Source: a bacterium
Lineage (GTDB): Bacteria > Chloroflexota > Dormibacteria > Aeolococcales > Aeolococcaceae
NCBI GenBank assembly: GCA_021803465.1
Contig: JAJZLL010000057.1
Location: 1-57,828, forward strand
Length of the DNA stretch: 57,828 bases
Reading direction: 5' to 3'
The translations under genes were made by a program, and so were the position numbers. Shown piece by piece: positions 32,483-41,348 of this stretch; within the stretch, counting starts at the first letter, position 1, and every line of letters starts with the position of its first letter. The notes below the pieces were generated by a model. That model did no database searches and was not told the DNA's origin. It was given only the letters and a program-made list of their open reading frames with translations.

Positions 32483-34974
32483 TCCGTGCCCTCGATCCTG
32501 AGCACTGGATGGCGGAGAATGGCGACTGCTGACGGAAGAATGCTGATGCTCGGAATGACGAGTGCTGCGAGAACGTACGCTCCAGCAAGCGGGAGGGAGA
32601 ATTCGGGCGTGAAATGGAATGAGCCGCTTCCTGCCATGTCAAGCACTGCAGGAAGCTCAACTGTGGCGAGAATCACTCCCACCACAAGACCAGCAAGACT
32701 GTAGGTGATTGATTCTGCAAGAAGGAATCCTGCAGTCTGGGTACGGCTCATGCCAATTACGCGGAGGAGTCGGAGAGTCCGTGTGCTTTGGCGGGAGGAA
32801 CTGCCCATGATCGTCATGAAGGAGAGCACAGCGAGCAATGCGATGACTCCTGCAAGCGGGTAGAGTGGGCCAAGTGTGGCATTGATGCCATGCAGCGTTG
32901 CCGTGACAAGTGTTGATGTGGGCACAGCCTTCATGCCGTAGGTGAGCGCGAGCGATTTGAGCTCGGATGAAGGTCGGGAAGCAGTGATGTCAAGATCTGT
33001 GAAGCCAGTCCCGTTTGCTCCCAGCACATGGGCGGCTGTTTCCGATCCAAGGAGAATGCTCTCCGAGCCTGTCACCGAGGGTAGGGTGTGGGAAGCAACA
33101 GCGACTATCAGGAGTGGCTCGCTGCCATCGATGCCAGTGACCGTGAGCCTTTCTCCAACATGCCAGTGGTAGGTGTCTGCAAGAGAGAGGGGAACAATCG
33201 CAGTGTTGAGTCCTGCGAGTTCATTGAGGGCTGTTGCATGTGATTCCGTGAGAATGTTTGGTACAGCTGTGTGCGCATACGCGGAGGGGAGGATGACGGA
33301 CACGGGAAAAATGCGGTGCGAAATGTCAGCGGATGTCAGCTGGAGCGTCCGGACAGCGGATATTCCTGGGAGGGCAGCAATCTTCGCTGCGATGGAAGAT
33401 GGCTGCGTGACAGAACTTGTGAAGAGCTCGTTGCCTGCGACAAGACTGTCCACCCAGCTCCGCGCAGTCACACCAGTGCTTCCAGTGATGACCATCAGAA
33501 GGAGGGTGACGGCGAAGCCGATGCCTATGCCTCCAGTAAGGAGGCGGGCACGGGTCCGGTTGCTGATGATGTTGCGGGTCGCGAGCGTTCCAAACCAGGT
33601 AAATGACTGGAGGATGATGCCAATCACTGCTGTGATGAGCGGCAGTATCAGCCGAAGGGCAGCGAGTGTTGCAAGAAGAAAGCAGGCTGAAGAAAGAATG
33701 AGGAATGGCGCGCTGCTGGCTTGAAGAAGGACAACTCCGAGTCCTGCAAAAGCAACTGTGAGGAAGGCGGCAGATCCTTTGTGCGATTTGGACCTCAAGG
33801 GATCCCAGGATTCATCGAGAAGTGTCAGAGGAGATCTTCCTGTGAAGCGCATGCTTGCAACCCATGTCGCCACGCTTGGCACAGCAATGCATGAGAGGCC
33901 AATGAGGAGGAGAACATTCCATGGGATGACGAGCTGGAGTGGAACTCCCTGCCATGTCGTTGTGGATTTCACAATGGCGCTCGCCCCTGCGATTCCCACA
34001 AGGAGACTCAGCAGGACAGCAGGCACAGCAACAATGAGGACAGCCCTGAGAAAGACCCGTGAAATGAGTGACTGGGAGCTTCCTGCGATGAGCAGGAGAG
34101 CAATGTCTCGGTGGAGCTCCATGACTCCCAGCACTGTGACGAGGACCACGATCGCCAGTGCAATTCCGCCTGTGAGCACTGCGAACAGGACAAGCAGTGC
34201 CATGAAGGAATTGAGTGCTGGTGTCTGGTACTGTGTCGGGGAGAGTGTCACAAGTGGTGTCGGGTGCATGCCAGACACTTCTGCTGTGAATGCAGGAACA
34301 GTTTCACCATGCGCAAGCGCTATGCCAGCGAATGGCGTTGCAATTCCAGTGCTGAACCAGGCAGCGACACTTCCCTGCGACACAAACACTGCAGATGGTG
34401 TGAAGCCAGGACCTGCCGAGGTGCCATGGGTGATTCCCGAAATGGTGAACTGCTGAAACCCGGAACCGGTCAGTAGATAGAGATGGGATCCTAGATGGAG
34501 AGCATGGTGGGAATCAGGTGATAGTGCAGTGAGCAGCCCTGCATCGATGGCGACTTCCGACGTGGATGACGGGGCGGGTAGATGCCCAGCAGAAACTCGA
34601 ATTGGTCGAAGTGCGACTGTCCCGCTTGTGATCTGCACCACGCTCACGATATTCGACGTGCTGCTCGTGAGGGTGGGGCGTGCGACCACAGACTTCACCG
34701 AGTAGGGTGCCACAGCACGGGCTCCGTGCAGGTGCGAGAGTTCCTGCAGGAACACCGCGGTAAGTGAAGATCCAGCAGGAGCATTGACATCAAGGACAGC
34801 TTCTCCTGCAGCACGATGCTGCTCAGCGTGGACACTCGTGCTGAGCGAGGAGGCCACAGCACTTGTGGCGACAAGAGATGCGGAGGCGAAGACAAGTGTG
34901 CAGAACAGAAAGACTGTGCGGAGGGGGTGGCTCCGGAGAAGCTGTCGAACGAGTTGTGCCGTGATGTGGATCAT
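32479..34974 (-). CDS. FtsX-like ABC transporter permease
   Basis: An 831-residue protein with an N-terminal span, a large extracellular domain (about 35-250), a group of spans (about 255-455), a second extracellular domain (about 500-680) and a C-terminal FtsX-type set of three spans. This duplicated layout is that of type VII (MacB/LolCDE-like) permeases, which work as mechanotransmitters or lipid extractors. It lies 38 bp downstream of the LolD-like ATPase and overlaps the lipoprotein gene by 4 bp. Confidence 0.88.
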   Translation of the reverse strand: MIHITAQLVRQLLRSHPLRTVFLFCTLVFASASLVATSAVASSLSTSVHAEQHRAAGEAVLDVNAPAGSSLTAVFLQELSHLHGARAVAPYSVKSVVARPTLTSSTSNIVSVVQITSGTVALRPIRVSAGHLPAPSSTSEVAIDAGLLTALSPDSHHALHLGSHLYLLTGSGFQQFTISGITHGTSAGPGFTPSAVFVSQGSVAAWFSTGIATPFAGIALAHGETVPAFTAEVSGMHPTPLVTLSPTQYQTPALNSFMALLVLFAVLTGGIALAIVVLVTVLGVMELHRDIALLLIAGSSQSLISRVFLRAVLIVAVPAVLLSLLVGIAGASAIVKSTTTWQGVPLQLVIPWNVLLLIGLSCIAVPSVATWVASMRFTGRSPLTLLDESWDPLRSKSHKGSAAFLTVAFAGLGVVLLQASSAPFLILSSACFLLATLAALRLILPLITAVIGIILQSFTWFGTLATRNIISNRTRARLLTGGIGIGFAVTLLLMVITGSTGVTARSWVDSLVAGNELFTSSVTQPSSIAAKIAALPGISAVRTLQLTSADISHRIFPVSVILPSAYAHTAVPNILTESHATALNELAGLNTAIVPLSLADTYHWHVGERLTVTGIDGSEPLLIVAVASHTLPSVTGSESILLGSETAAHVLGANGTGFTDLDITASRPSSELKSLALTYGMKAVPTSTLVTATLHGINATLGPLYPLAGVIALLAVLSFMTIMGSSSRQSTRTLRLLRVIGMSRTQTAGFLLAESITYSLAGLVVGVILATVELPAVLDMAGSGSFHFTPEFSLPLAGAYVLAALVIPSISILPSAVAILRHPVLRIEGTE

Positions 34975-35012
34975 AGGTGACTTCGAATGATTGCGTTGTG
35001 GTGCAGCATAGC

Positions 35013-35828
35013 CTAGAGATTGTGCGCAGCGAGATGCTGGACCAGCGCATCAGTGCTCGGTGGACTCTTTGGCAGGACATCCTTATCCCGAAGATGGAGC
35101 TCAGATATGATGGCTCCGTCCCGCATGACGAGAACGCGGTTCGCGTAGGCAGCAACATGGGCAGCATGGGTTACAACCACAATGGTCTGTCCTGCTTCGT
35201 GCTGCAGTCGCGTGAGAAGCGTCATGACATCGTGCGTCGTGGACCAGTCAAGGTTTCCTGTGGGCTCATCAGCGAATAGCAGAAGCGGAGCAGTGGAGAG
35301 TGCACGAGCAATGGCCACCCGCTGCTGTTCGCCAGTTGAAATCTCCTGGGGACCATGGCCCTGAAGACCATGGAGGCCAAGCTGCTCCATGAGGGCTGCC
35401 ACGCGGTCGTTGATGAGATCTGGGGGAACTGCGGATGGAGTGGAGCTGGGATGTTCCCGTGTGTGGATCTGGAGTGGAAGTGCGATGTTTTCCGCTGCAG
35501 TAAGACTTGGCAGCAGGTTGAAGCTCTGGAAGACAAACCCGACATTCGCATGGCGAAATGCGGCTCTCCGAGTTTCAGGCAGTGCGAAGAGCGACGTCCC
35601 ATTGATCCGCACTTCTCCGGAATCGGGCTCGAGGAGTCCTGAGAGAAGGTACAGGAGGGTGCTTTTCCCTGCCCCACTCGGGCCCATAATGGCAACGAAC
35701 TCACCCTGCGATATGTCCAGACTGCAGTCACTTACGATTGAGCGGGGTGGTACGGCGACAGTGTCCTGCTTGAGCAGTCCTGTGGCGGAGAGAAGAATCT
35801 CCTGGTCGTGGGATGGGGATGCAGTCAC
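35013..35828 (-). CDS. LolD/MacB-type ABC ATPase
   Basis: A 271-residue ATPase: Walker A GPSGAGKST, Walker B LLLFADEPTGNLD, switch His in VVVTHAAHVA. The ABC signature, usually LSGGEQQR, reads ISTGEQQR here, so the first Gly of the C-loop is Thr. The GTG at 35826-35828 (VTASPSHDQ) is preferred because further upstream the frame runs through the CAP gene and encodes Pro/Asn/Cys-rich nonsense. It lies 23 bp after the CAP gene, in the order CAP-ATPase-permease-lipoprotein. Confidence 0.85.
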   Translation of the reverse strand: MTASPSHDQEILLSATGLLKQDTVAVPPRSIVSDCSLDISQGEFVAIMGPSGAGKSTLLYLLSGLLEPDSGEVRINGTSLFALPETRRAAFRHANVGFVFQSFNLLPSLTAAENIALPLQIHTREHPSSTPSAVPPDLINDRVAALMEQLGLHGLQGHGPQEISTGEQQRVAIARALSTAPLLLFADEPTGNLDWSTTHDVMTLLTRLQHEAGQTIVVVTHAAHVAAYANRVLVMRDGAIISELHLRDKDVLPKSPPSTDALVQHLAAHNL

Positions 35829-35851
35829 AATACGGTTAACTATACCGCCAC

Positions 35852-36940
35852 TCAGGAAACGAGATAGTTCGCAATCACACCCTGGATGGTTCCTGACAGG
35901 AGGTCGACGGATTCCTGTGGCGTGGGAACAAGGATGAGAACAGTGCCTGGGATCGGCACTGCACTCGGAGAGACACTTGCTGAGGGCGAGATGACGACAG
36001 TCACCGGAGGGACGAGCTTCACTGTTGTCGTTGGGGGGGGCGTAGCTGTGGAGTGTTGGGTGGTCACTTGTACAGGTGTTGGCCTGGTGACATGCGTTGT
36101 GGGGGGCGGTGTTGCGGGGGGAGGCGTTGCAGGGGGCGGTGTTGCAGGGGGAGGCGTTGCGGGGGGCGGTGTTGGCGTACTCGCCTGTACATTCGCAAAC
36201 TCCACTGCAAACATCCATGCGGAATAGTACGTGGAACCGCCACTGTAGGTCCATGTGGATGATCCGCTCGATTCCGCTGTTCCAACACCAATCTGGTTGT
36301 AGTTGCCCATGATGTTGGCATGGTGCTCAGGACTGTTCATGAACTGCTGGTTGATGTACGTTGCTGCAGCTGAGGGGGAGTACGAGGGATCTGGACCAGA
36401 GGTGAAGCCAACGAAACCGATGTTCTCTCCGGCTCCAAGATTGGTGTTGATGCCAGATTCCTGCATGATGACGAACACGTACTGGTTGCAGGGGGGGATC
36501 GGATGGGAAAAGTACTCCCGCTGTATCATGTCCGCAGCGCGGCCATTCACTGTGATGCCGCACACAGCGTGAGGCACATTCCCACCAATGCCATCAAGGG
36601 TCGCATTCTCTGCGAGAGCTGGTTTCCCGTTTGACGTGCGGTCCTGATTCGTGAGGCTGAGAAGGATGCTGGATGCCGATGGCTGCATTGTGTAGGGCGA
36701 AGCTTGCACAGTTGGCATGGGAAGTGAGCTGAGGGCAGTGGCTCCTGCAGCAATGAGCATTCCTGCAAGAACTGACCATTTCCTGAGCAATGAGAGCTGC
36801 CATCCCATGTGTGCATCCTGCTGGTCATTGGCAAGGACGCTCCGCACGGCTTGGTGTGTGATCAGCACAGCATTCCATGCCTGGTCGCTGCTGCGGGGCG
36901 TTGGATCGCCGGATGCGCCGAAGTTGCGGGTGTCGTTCAT
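35852..36940 (-). CDS. Secreted CAP-domain protein with Pro-Thr repeat stalk
   Basis: A 362-residue exported protein. A membrane or signal segment lies unusually far in (about 52-72: WSVLAGMLIAAGATALSSLP). A CAP (SCP/PR-1) domain follows at about 85-250: LTNQDRTSNGKPAL, REYFSHPIPP, GENIGFVG, NSPEHHANIMGNYNQIGVG. After it come four ATPPP repeats and a Ser/Pro/Thr-rich tail with a final hydrophobic stretch. CAP proteins bind lipids or act on the cell surface. The position ahead of an FtsX-type exporter suggests a shared envelope role. Confidence 0.85.
   Translation of the reverse strand: MNDTRNFGASGDPTPRSSDQAWNAVLITHQAVRSVLANDQQDAHMGWQLSLLRKWSVLAGMLIAAGATALSSLPMPTVQASPYTMQPSASSILLSLTNQDRTSNGKPALAENATLDGIGGNVPHAVCGITVNGRAADMIQREYFSHPIPPCNQYVFVIMQESGINTNLGAGENIGFVGFTSGPDPSYSPSAAATYINQQFMNSPEHHANIMGNYNQIGVGTAESSGSSTWTYSGGSTYYSAWMFAVEFANVQASTPTPPPATPPPATPPPATPPPATPPPTTHVTRPTPVQVTTQHSTATPPPTTTVKLVPPVTVVISPSASVSPSAVPIPGTVLILVPTPQESVDLLSGTIQGVIANYLVS
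36095..36175. repeat. 15-bp tandem repeats coding for ATPPP units
   Basis: About five near-identical 15-bp units (GGGGGAGGCGTTGCA-like on the plus strand) encode the Ala-Thr-Pro-Pro-Pro repeats of the CAP protein stalk. G-runs of six in some units make the array prone to slippage, which could alter stalk length or frame between cells. Confidence 0.75.
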
Positions 36941-37026
36941 GCTGCCAGCCTGTTTCCCCTCATGGTCCGTACTTGTAGTATCGCAGCCTTTTCCGATTCG
37001 AACAACTCGAAGGGGGAAGAGTATTG

Positions 37027-37072
37027 TTCACGTTACGTGAAATTGACACAGCTGTTGCGCATAGGCTATGGC
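37027..37072 (+). promoter_or_regulatory. Candidate cpaF promoter with upstream operator
   Basis: TTGACA at 37043-37048 is a consensus -35 box; TATGGC at 37067-37072 is a weak -10 box with an 18-bp spacer. A 15-bp palindrome TTCACG-tta-CGTGAA (37027-37041) ends 1 bp before the -35 box, a usual place for an activator or repressor. A second repeat TTCGA-N5-TCGAA lies at 36997-37011. Confidence 0.45.
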
Positions 37073-37125
37073 GCTCAGGTCAGCAGCGATGTAGGCTCGT
37101 AAGAGAAGTCAACGGGAGGTTGTCC

Positions 37126-38883
37126 GTGTCCCTTTTGGATAGAGTTCAGCAGAAGTCGCAGCAGGCAGCTGGTCAGCAAGGAGCGAATCCTGGAGCTTCC
37201 GGTGTGCCACCCGCTGCTCCTCCTGCTGCACCCCAGAACCCTGCCCTCCCTCCAGTTCAGCAGATGCCGCCAGCGAAAGGTGGCTCTGGGCTTCTCAACA
37301 GGACGCAGGCACCGCCCCAGCCAGTGCAGCAGGCAGTACCCTCTGCACCTGCAGCACCACCTGCACCTGCGGTTCCTGTAGTGCCACCAGCAGCACCGTC
37401 AGCACCTCTTTCCCAGCAGGCACCTGCCGAAAAGGATAAGGATAAGGATGATGAGGATGAGGTCGGCGGAGCAGGATGGGGTGTGAGGAAAGCTGCCAGC
37501 GAAAGTGGCGAGGTACCTGCACATCAGCCTCCCACACGGCAGACGCTGCTCAGCAGAACAGGCGGAATCTCTACGGTTACCCAGCGACAGAATGCTGCGG
37601 GCGCGTCATTCCAGAATCTCAGACAGCTTGTCAAGCAGCGACTTGTTGGCGAGATGGCGGAAGAGGAGGACATTGCACTGCCTCCCCACGTCATACGGCA
37701 GCGTATTGAGGAACTGGTTGGAGAGATTTCTGTCGAGCTCAGTCTCAATCTCACGAGGATTGACCGTCAGCGTGCCGTGGAGAGCATTGTCCAGGATGTC
37801 ATCGGGTTTGGACCTCTTGACAGTCTCATTGCAGATCCTGACATCTCAGAGATCATGATCAATGGTCCCAACCAGATCTACGTTGAGCATGCGGGAAAGC
37901 TTGTCCTCTCTGAAGTGCAGTTCGAAAGCAGTGAGCAGCTCATGCAGGTCATTGACAAGATTGTAAGCAGCATAGGTCGTCGAGTCGATGAATCATCGCC
38001 AATGGTGGATGCCCGTCTCAAGGACGGTTCCCGAGTCAACGTCATCATTCCACCCCTTGCACTGTGTGGTCCGACCATGACCATCAGGAAGTTCGCCAAG
38101 GAGCGGTATCAGACGAATGATCTCATCCGTTTCGGTTCTGTCACTGACGACATGCTCACATTTCTCCGTGCATGCGTTCGGGGACATCTCAACATGATCG
38201 TCAGTGGTGGTACTGGCTCTGGGAAAACGACGACACTCAACATCCTGAGCGCCTTCATTCCCGATACCGAGAGAATCGTCACTATAGAGGATGCAGCTGA
38301 GCTCCAGCTCCAGCAGGACCATGTCATCACGCTGGAGTCGAGACCTGCGAATGTTGAGGGGAAAGGCCGAATCGCAATCAGGGATCTCCTCATGAACGCA
38401 CTGCGCATGCGGCCAGACAGGATTGTCGTTGGTGAGTGCCGAGGAGGCGAGGCGCTCGACATGCTCCAGGCCATGAACACTGGGCACGATGGTTCGATGA
38501 CAACCATCCACGCGAACAATCCACATGACTGCATTGCGAGGCTCGAGACCCTCGTGCTCATGGCAGGAGCGGAACTCCCTGCCCGTGCCATTCGTGAACA
38601 GATTGGGTCAGCAGTGCACATCATCACGCAGCAGTCACGACTTCGGGATGGCACGCGCAAGATGATCAGCATCACTGAGGTTCTCGGCAAGGTTGGGGAC
38701 TCAGTGAAGACGCAGGAGATCTTCACCTTCAAGCAGACAGGCATTGGAGAGGATGGCAAGGTCCTTGGATATTTCACCCCCACAGGCAACATACCGCGCA
38801 TCCTCAGAAAGCTCCGTGCAGAGGGAGAGGATGTGCCAGAAGAGATCTTCGACCCATCCCGTGTCTCCAAACTCGCTTCGTAG
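37126..38883 (+). CDS. cpaF: Tad pilus secretion ATPase CpaF/TadA
   Basis: A 585-residue hexameric ATPase that powers Tad pilus assembly. Residues about 15-110 are a disordered Pro/Ala/Gln-rich region ending in an acidic-basic patch (EKDKDKDDEDE). The N-terminal domain (about 160-320) leads into the RecA-like domain: Walker A GGTGSGKTT (361-369), Asp box, and Walker B region RIVVGECRGGEALDML with TGHDGSMTTIHANNP. The GTG at 37126 has GGGAGG (37114-37119) 6 nt ahead, and the longer frame from 37024 lacks a site. It stands alone, about 9 kb from cpaB-tadB-tadC. Confidence 0.93.
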   Translation: MSLLDRVQQKSQQAAGQQGANPGASGVPPAAPPAAPQNPALPPVQQMPPAKGGSGLLNRTQAPPQPVQQAVPSAPAAPPAPAVPVVPPAAPSAPLSQQAPAEKDKDKDDEDEVGGAGWGVRKAASESGEVPAHQPPTRQTLLSRTGGISTVTQRQNAAGASFQNLRQLVKQRLVGEMAEEEDIALPPHVIRQRIEELVGEISVELSLNLTRIDRQRAVESIVQDVIGFGPLDSLIADPDISEIMINGPNQIYVEHAGKLVLSEVQFESSEQLMQVIDKIVSSIGRRVDESSPMVDARLKDGSRVNVIIPPLALCGPTMTIRKFAKERYQTNDLIRFGSVTDDMLTFLRACVRGHLNMIVSGGTGSGKTTTLNILSAFIPDTERIVTIEDAAELQLQQDHVITLESRPANVEGKGRIAIRDLLMNALRMRPDRIVVGECRGGEALDMLQAMNTGHDGSMTTIHANNPHDCIARLETLVLMAGAELPARAIREQIGSAVHIITQQSRLRDGTRKMISITEVLGKVGDSVKTQEIFTFKQTGIGEDGKVLGYFTPTGNIPRILRKLRAEGEDVPEEIFDPSRVSKLAS

Positions 38884-38993
38884 GACACTCCTGCAGGTAG
38901 GCTACGACCGCTGCTGGAGCATCACCGTGATGTGTTCGCATACCATGGAATGAGGCGAACCACAGGTCGCTTCGGTACGATGTTCCCGTAGGT

Positions 38994-39075
38994 GCGCGGA
39001 TGGCGGAACTGGTAGACGCGCGAGACTTAGGATCTCGTGGGGCAACTCGTCCGAGTTCGACTCTCGGTCCGCGCA
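38994..39075 (+). tRNA. tRNA-Leu (anticodon UAG)
   Basis: A class II tRNA: acceptor GCGCGGA pairs with TCCGCGC (39068-39074), anticodon stem CGAGA/TCTCG with loop CTTAGGA, a long variable arm (TGGGGCAACTCGTC region) and T-loop GTTCGACTC. CCA is not encoded. Confidence 0.94.
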
Positions 39076-39165
39076 TGTACGTGTCTGCACATCGATATCA
39101 TTGGGTGCAGCAACAGGGAAGAACAGGGTGTGGCATTTCGCACCTTCATTTATATGGGGAAAGAC

Positions 39166-40470
39166 ATGGAAACAGCAGAGCATGAGGTGACCGGAGAGGG
39201 TGTGAAAGTGGAGAAGCTCCCCGGATCGAAGGTACGGTTGCATGTCCATGTTGGCTCTGGTGAGGTGGCGCATGCACTGGATCACGCGACCCGTGCCATC
39301 TCCCGGAAGGTCAAAATCCCCGGTTTCCGTCCAGGCAAGGCGCCTGCACCTGTCGTGGAACGGCATGTAGGATGGGAAACCATCCGCAGCGAGGCAGTGG
39401 ACCACCTCCTCAATGATGTGTATCTCAGGGTTGTTGCAGAACAGCAGCTCGTTCCTGTTGGCGATCCCACTGTGGAGTCCGTGGGAACGCTTGAGAAGAA
39501 CCAGGAACTTGATGTCGTTCTTGTGGTGGCAGTTCGGCCCGATGTGGATGTCGCAGGGTACGAGGCGATTCGCGTCGAGGCTCCTTCAGATGATGTGACT
39601 GATGAGGAGGTTGACCGGGCACTTGAGGATGTGCGTTCTCGTTTCGCGGAAACGGCAGATGTCGATCGTCCGGCCCAGGCTGGTGATGTGGTTGTTGTCA
39701 AGGCCGTCATGAAGCGTGGCGACGAGATGGTTGGGGGCAGCGAGGACCAGGAGCAGGAGATGCTTCTCGACAGGGAACGTCTCCTTGACGGCATGGTTGA
39801 TGGAATCGTTGGCCTCAAGATTGGCGACTCGCACACCTTCCCGGTTACCCTTCCTGAGTCGTATCCCACTGAGGAGCTGAGGAACGTTACTGTTGATACG
39901 ACTGTTCAGCTCGTTGGAGTCAAGGAGCGGACACTTCCTCCACTTGATGATGCGCTCGCCATCAAGGATGGCCATGCAGAGACACTTGAGGGGCTCCGTG
40001 CGCACTATCGTTCCGTCATTGAGAACCAGAAGCGCCAGCAGAACCAGGATGCATTCGAACAGTCTGTGGTTGAAGCCCTGGATGCGGTTGTGAAGGTGGA
40101 CCTTCCCGAAGTCATGGTTGAGCTCGAACTCGACCAGTGGCTGTACGACACAGCAATGCGATTCAGCCAGCTCGGAATACCCTTTGAGCGGTACATGGAA
40201 TACACGAACGCCACACCGGAGCAGTGGAAGGGAGAGCGCCGCGATGAGGCAACGCAGCGTGTGCGGGTCCGGCTCGCACTCGACGAGATCGCCAAGCGTG
40301 AGGGGGTGGAACTGGACGAGACCGCTGTCGAGTCGGAGGTTGCACGGCTGGCAGAGGGCCAGAAGGCGACTTCCGAGGATATCGAGAGGCTGCGCCAGAT
40401 GACCCGCCGCCAGCTTCTCCGCCAGGGTGCGCTCAACCGCATGGTTGAAATCGCGCGCGGAGAGGAATAA
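39166..40470 (+). CDS. tig: Trigger factor
   Basis: A 434-residue ribosome-bound chaperone. The N-terminal domain has the ribosome-docking signature [19 protein letters not shown]. The middle FKBP-type PPIase domain is at about 155-245, and the C-terminal helical arms contain [10 protein letters not shown] and [14 protein letters not shown]. The ATG at 39166 is chosen because GGGGAAAG precedes it; an ATG 12 nt upstream has no site. It comes just after tRNA-Leu and before clpP, the common tig-clpP-clpX order. Confidence 0.95.
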   Translation: METAEHEVTGEGVKVEKLPGSKVRLHVHVGSGEVAHALDHATRAISRKVKIPGFRPGKAPAPVVERHVGWETIRSEAVDHLLNDVYLRVVAEQQLVPVGDPTVESVGTLEKNQELDVVLVVAVRPDVDVAGYEAIRVEAPSDDVTDEEVDRALEDVRSRFAETADVDRPAQAGDVVVVKAVMKRGDEMVGGSEDQEQEMLLDRERLLDGMVDGIVGLKIGDSHTFPVTLPESYPTEELRNVTVDTTVQLVGVKERTLPPLDDALAIKDGHAETLEGLRAHYRSVIENQKRQQNQDAFEQSVVEALDAVVKVDLPEVMVELELDQWLYDTAMRFSQLGIPFERYMEYTNATPEQWKGERRDEATQRVRVRLALDEIAKREGVELDETAVESEVARLAEGQKATSEDIERLRQMTRRQLLRQGALNRMVEIARGEE

Positions 40471-40510
40471 CAGGAACAACACCATACGGCAGCTGAAGGA
40501 ATCCTATACA

Positions 40511-41179
40511 ATGACTGCAATGAACACTCAGATCAACAACCTTATCCCCATGGTTGTAGAATCAACCAACCGCGGTGAGCGTGCCTTTGACATCTATTCC
40601 AGGCTGCTGAAGGACCGCATCATCTTCATCGGTACCCCAATTGATGACCAGGTTGCCAACGTGGTCATGGCTCAGCTGCTGTTCCTTGAAGGGGAGGATC
40701 CCGAGAAGGACATCATGCTGTACATCAACTCACCTGGTGGGTCTGTGTATGCGGGCCTTGCCATATACGACACGATGCAGTATGTGAAGCCCCGTGTTGG
40801 AACGATCTGCATGGGACTTGCTGCATCCATGGCAGCGATTCTCCTTGCGGGAGGGGCAAAGGGCCTGCGGTACAGCCTTCCCAATGCGCGCATCATGATC
40901 CATCAGCCTTCAGGTGGCTTCCAGGGGCAGGCAACGGACATTGAGATCCATGCCCAGGAGATTCTCCACATCAGGAGACGCATTGACGAGATACTCTCAG
41001 AGCACACGGGAAAGCCAGTCGAGGAGATCCATCGCGACTCCGAGCGTGACTACTTCCTCACTGCTGACGAGGCGAAGGACTACGGCCTCATCGACCAGAT
41101 CATTGTTGGCAAGACCGCACTCCTGCCGACAGGGGATGGCAAGGCAGCCCAGGCCGCAGGCAAGGATGGGAAGGAGTAG
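40511..41179 (+). CDS. clpP: ATP-dependent Clp protease proteolytic subunit
   Basis: A 222-residue serine peptidase. The triad is visible: S106 ([11 protein letters not shown]), H131 (MIHQPSGG) and D176 (EIHRDSERD). The axial-loop N-terminus [26 protein letters not shown] is canonical. The C-terminus is longer than usual and Ala/Gly/Lys-rich ([15 protein letters not shown]). It works with the clpX product encoded next. The start is ATG 40511 or 40520; neither has a strong site. Confidence 0.96.
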   Translation: MTAMNTQINNLIPMVVESTNRGERAFDIYSRLLKDRIIFIGTPIDDQVANVVMAQLLFLEGEDPEKDIMLYINSPGGSVYAGLAIYDTMQYVKPRVGTICMGLAASMAAILLAGGAKGLRYSLPNARIMIHQPSGGFQGQATDIEIHAQEILHIRRRIDEILSEHTGKPVEEIHRDSERDYFLTADEAKDYGLIDQIIVGKTALLPTGDGKAAQAAGKDGKE

Positions 41180-41231
41180 GTTCCCCTTTTCCCTGGTCAC
41201 GAGTATCTGATCGGCAATTCTGGACAAGTGG

Positions 41232-41259
41232 TTGCATGGATGCCTTTCAGGGGTATGAA
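41232..41259 (+). promoter_or_regulatory. Possible clpX promoter
   Basis: TTGCAT (41232-41237) and TATGAA (41254-41259) are separated by 16 bp in the 169-bp gap between clpP and clpX. The gap is long for read-through only, so clpX may have its own promoter. Confidence 0.33.
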
Positions 41260-41348
41260 ACAATTGCGTCGCCTCCTATGATTGGGAGAGGGTGCGTATT
41301 ACCATAGAGAGAAAGATCAACTGCAGATCGAACAGGTGAGGTGCCACG

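Noticed and set aside
36100-36180. The short tandem repeats as a CRISPR array.
   Set aside because: Units are contiguous 15-mers inside a coding frame with no unique spacers.
35829-36254. An N-terminal extension of the LolD-like ATPase upstream of 35828.
   Set aside because: It reads antisense through the CAP repeat region, giving Asn/Thr/Pro/Cys repeats with no protein character; the GTG at 35828 is sufficient.
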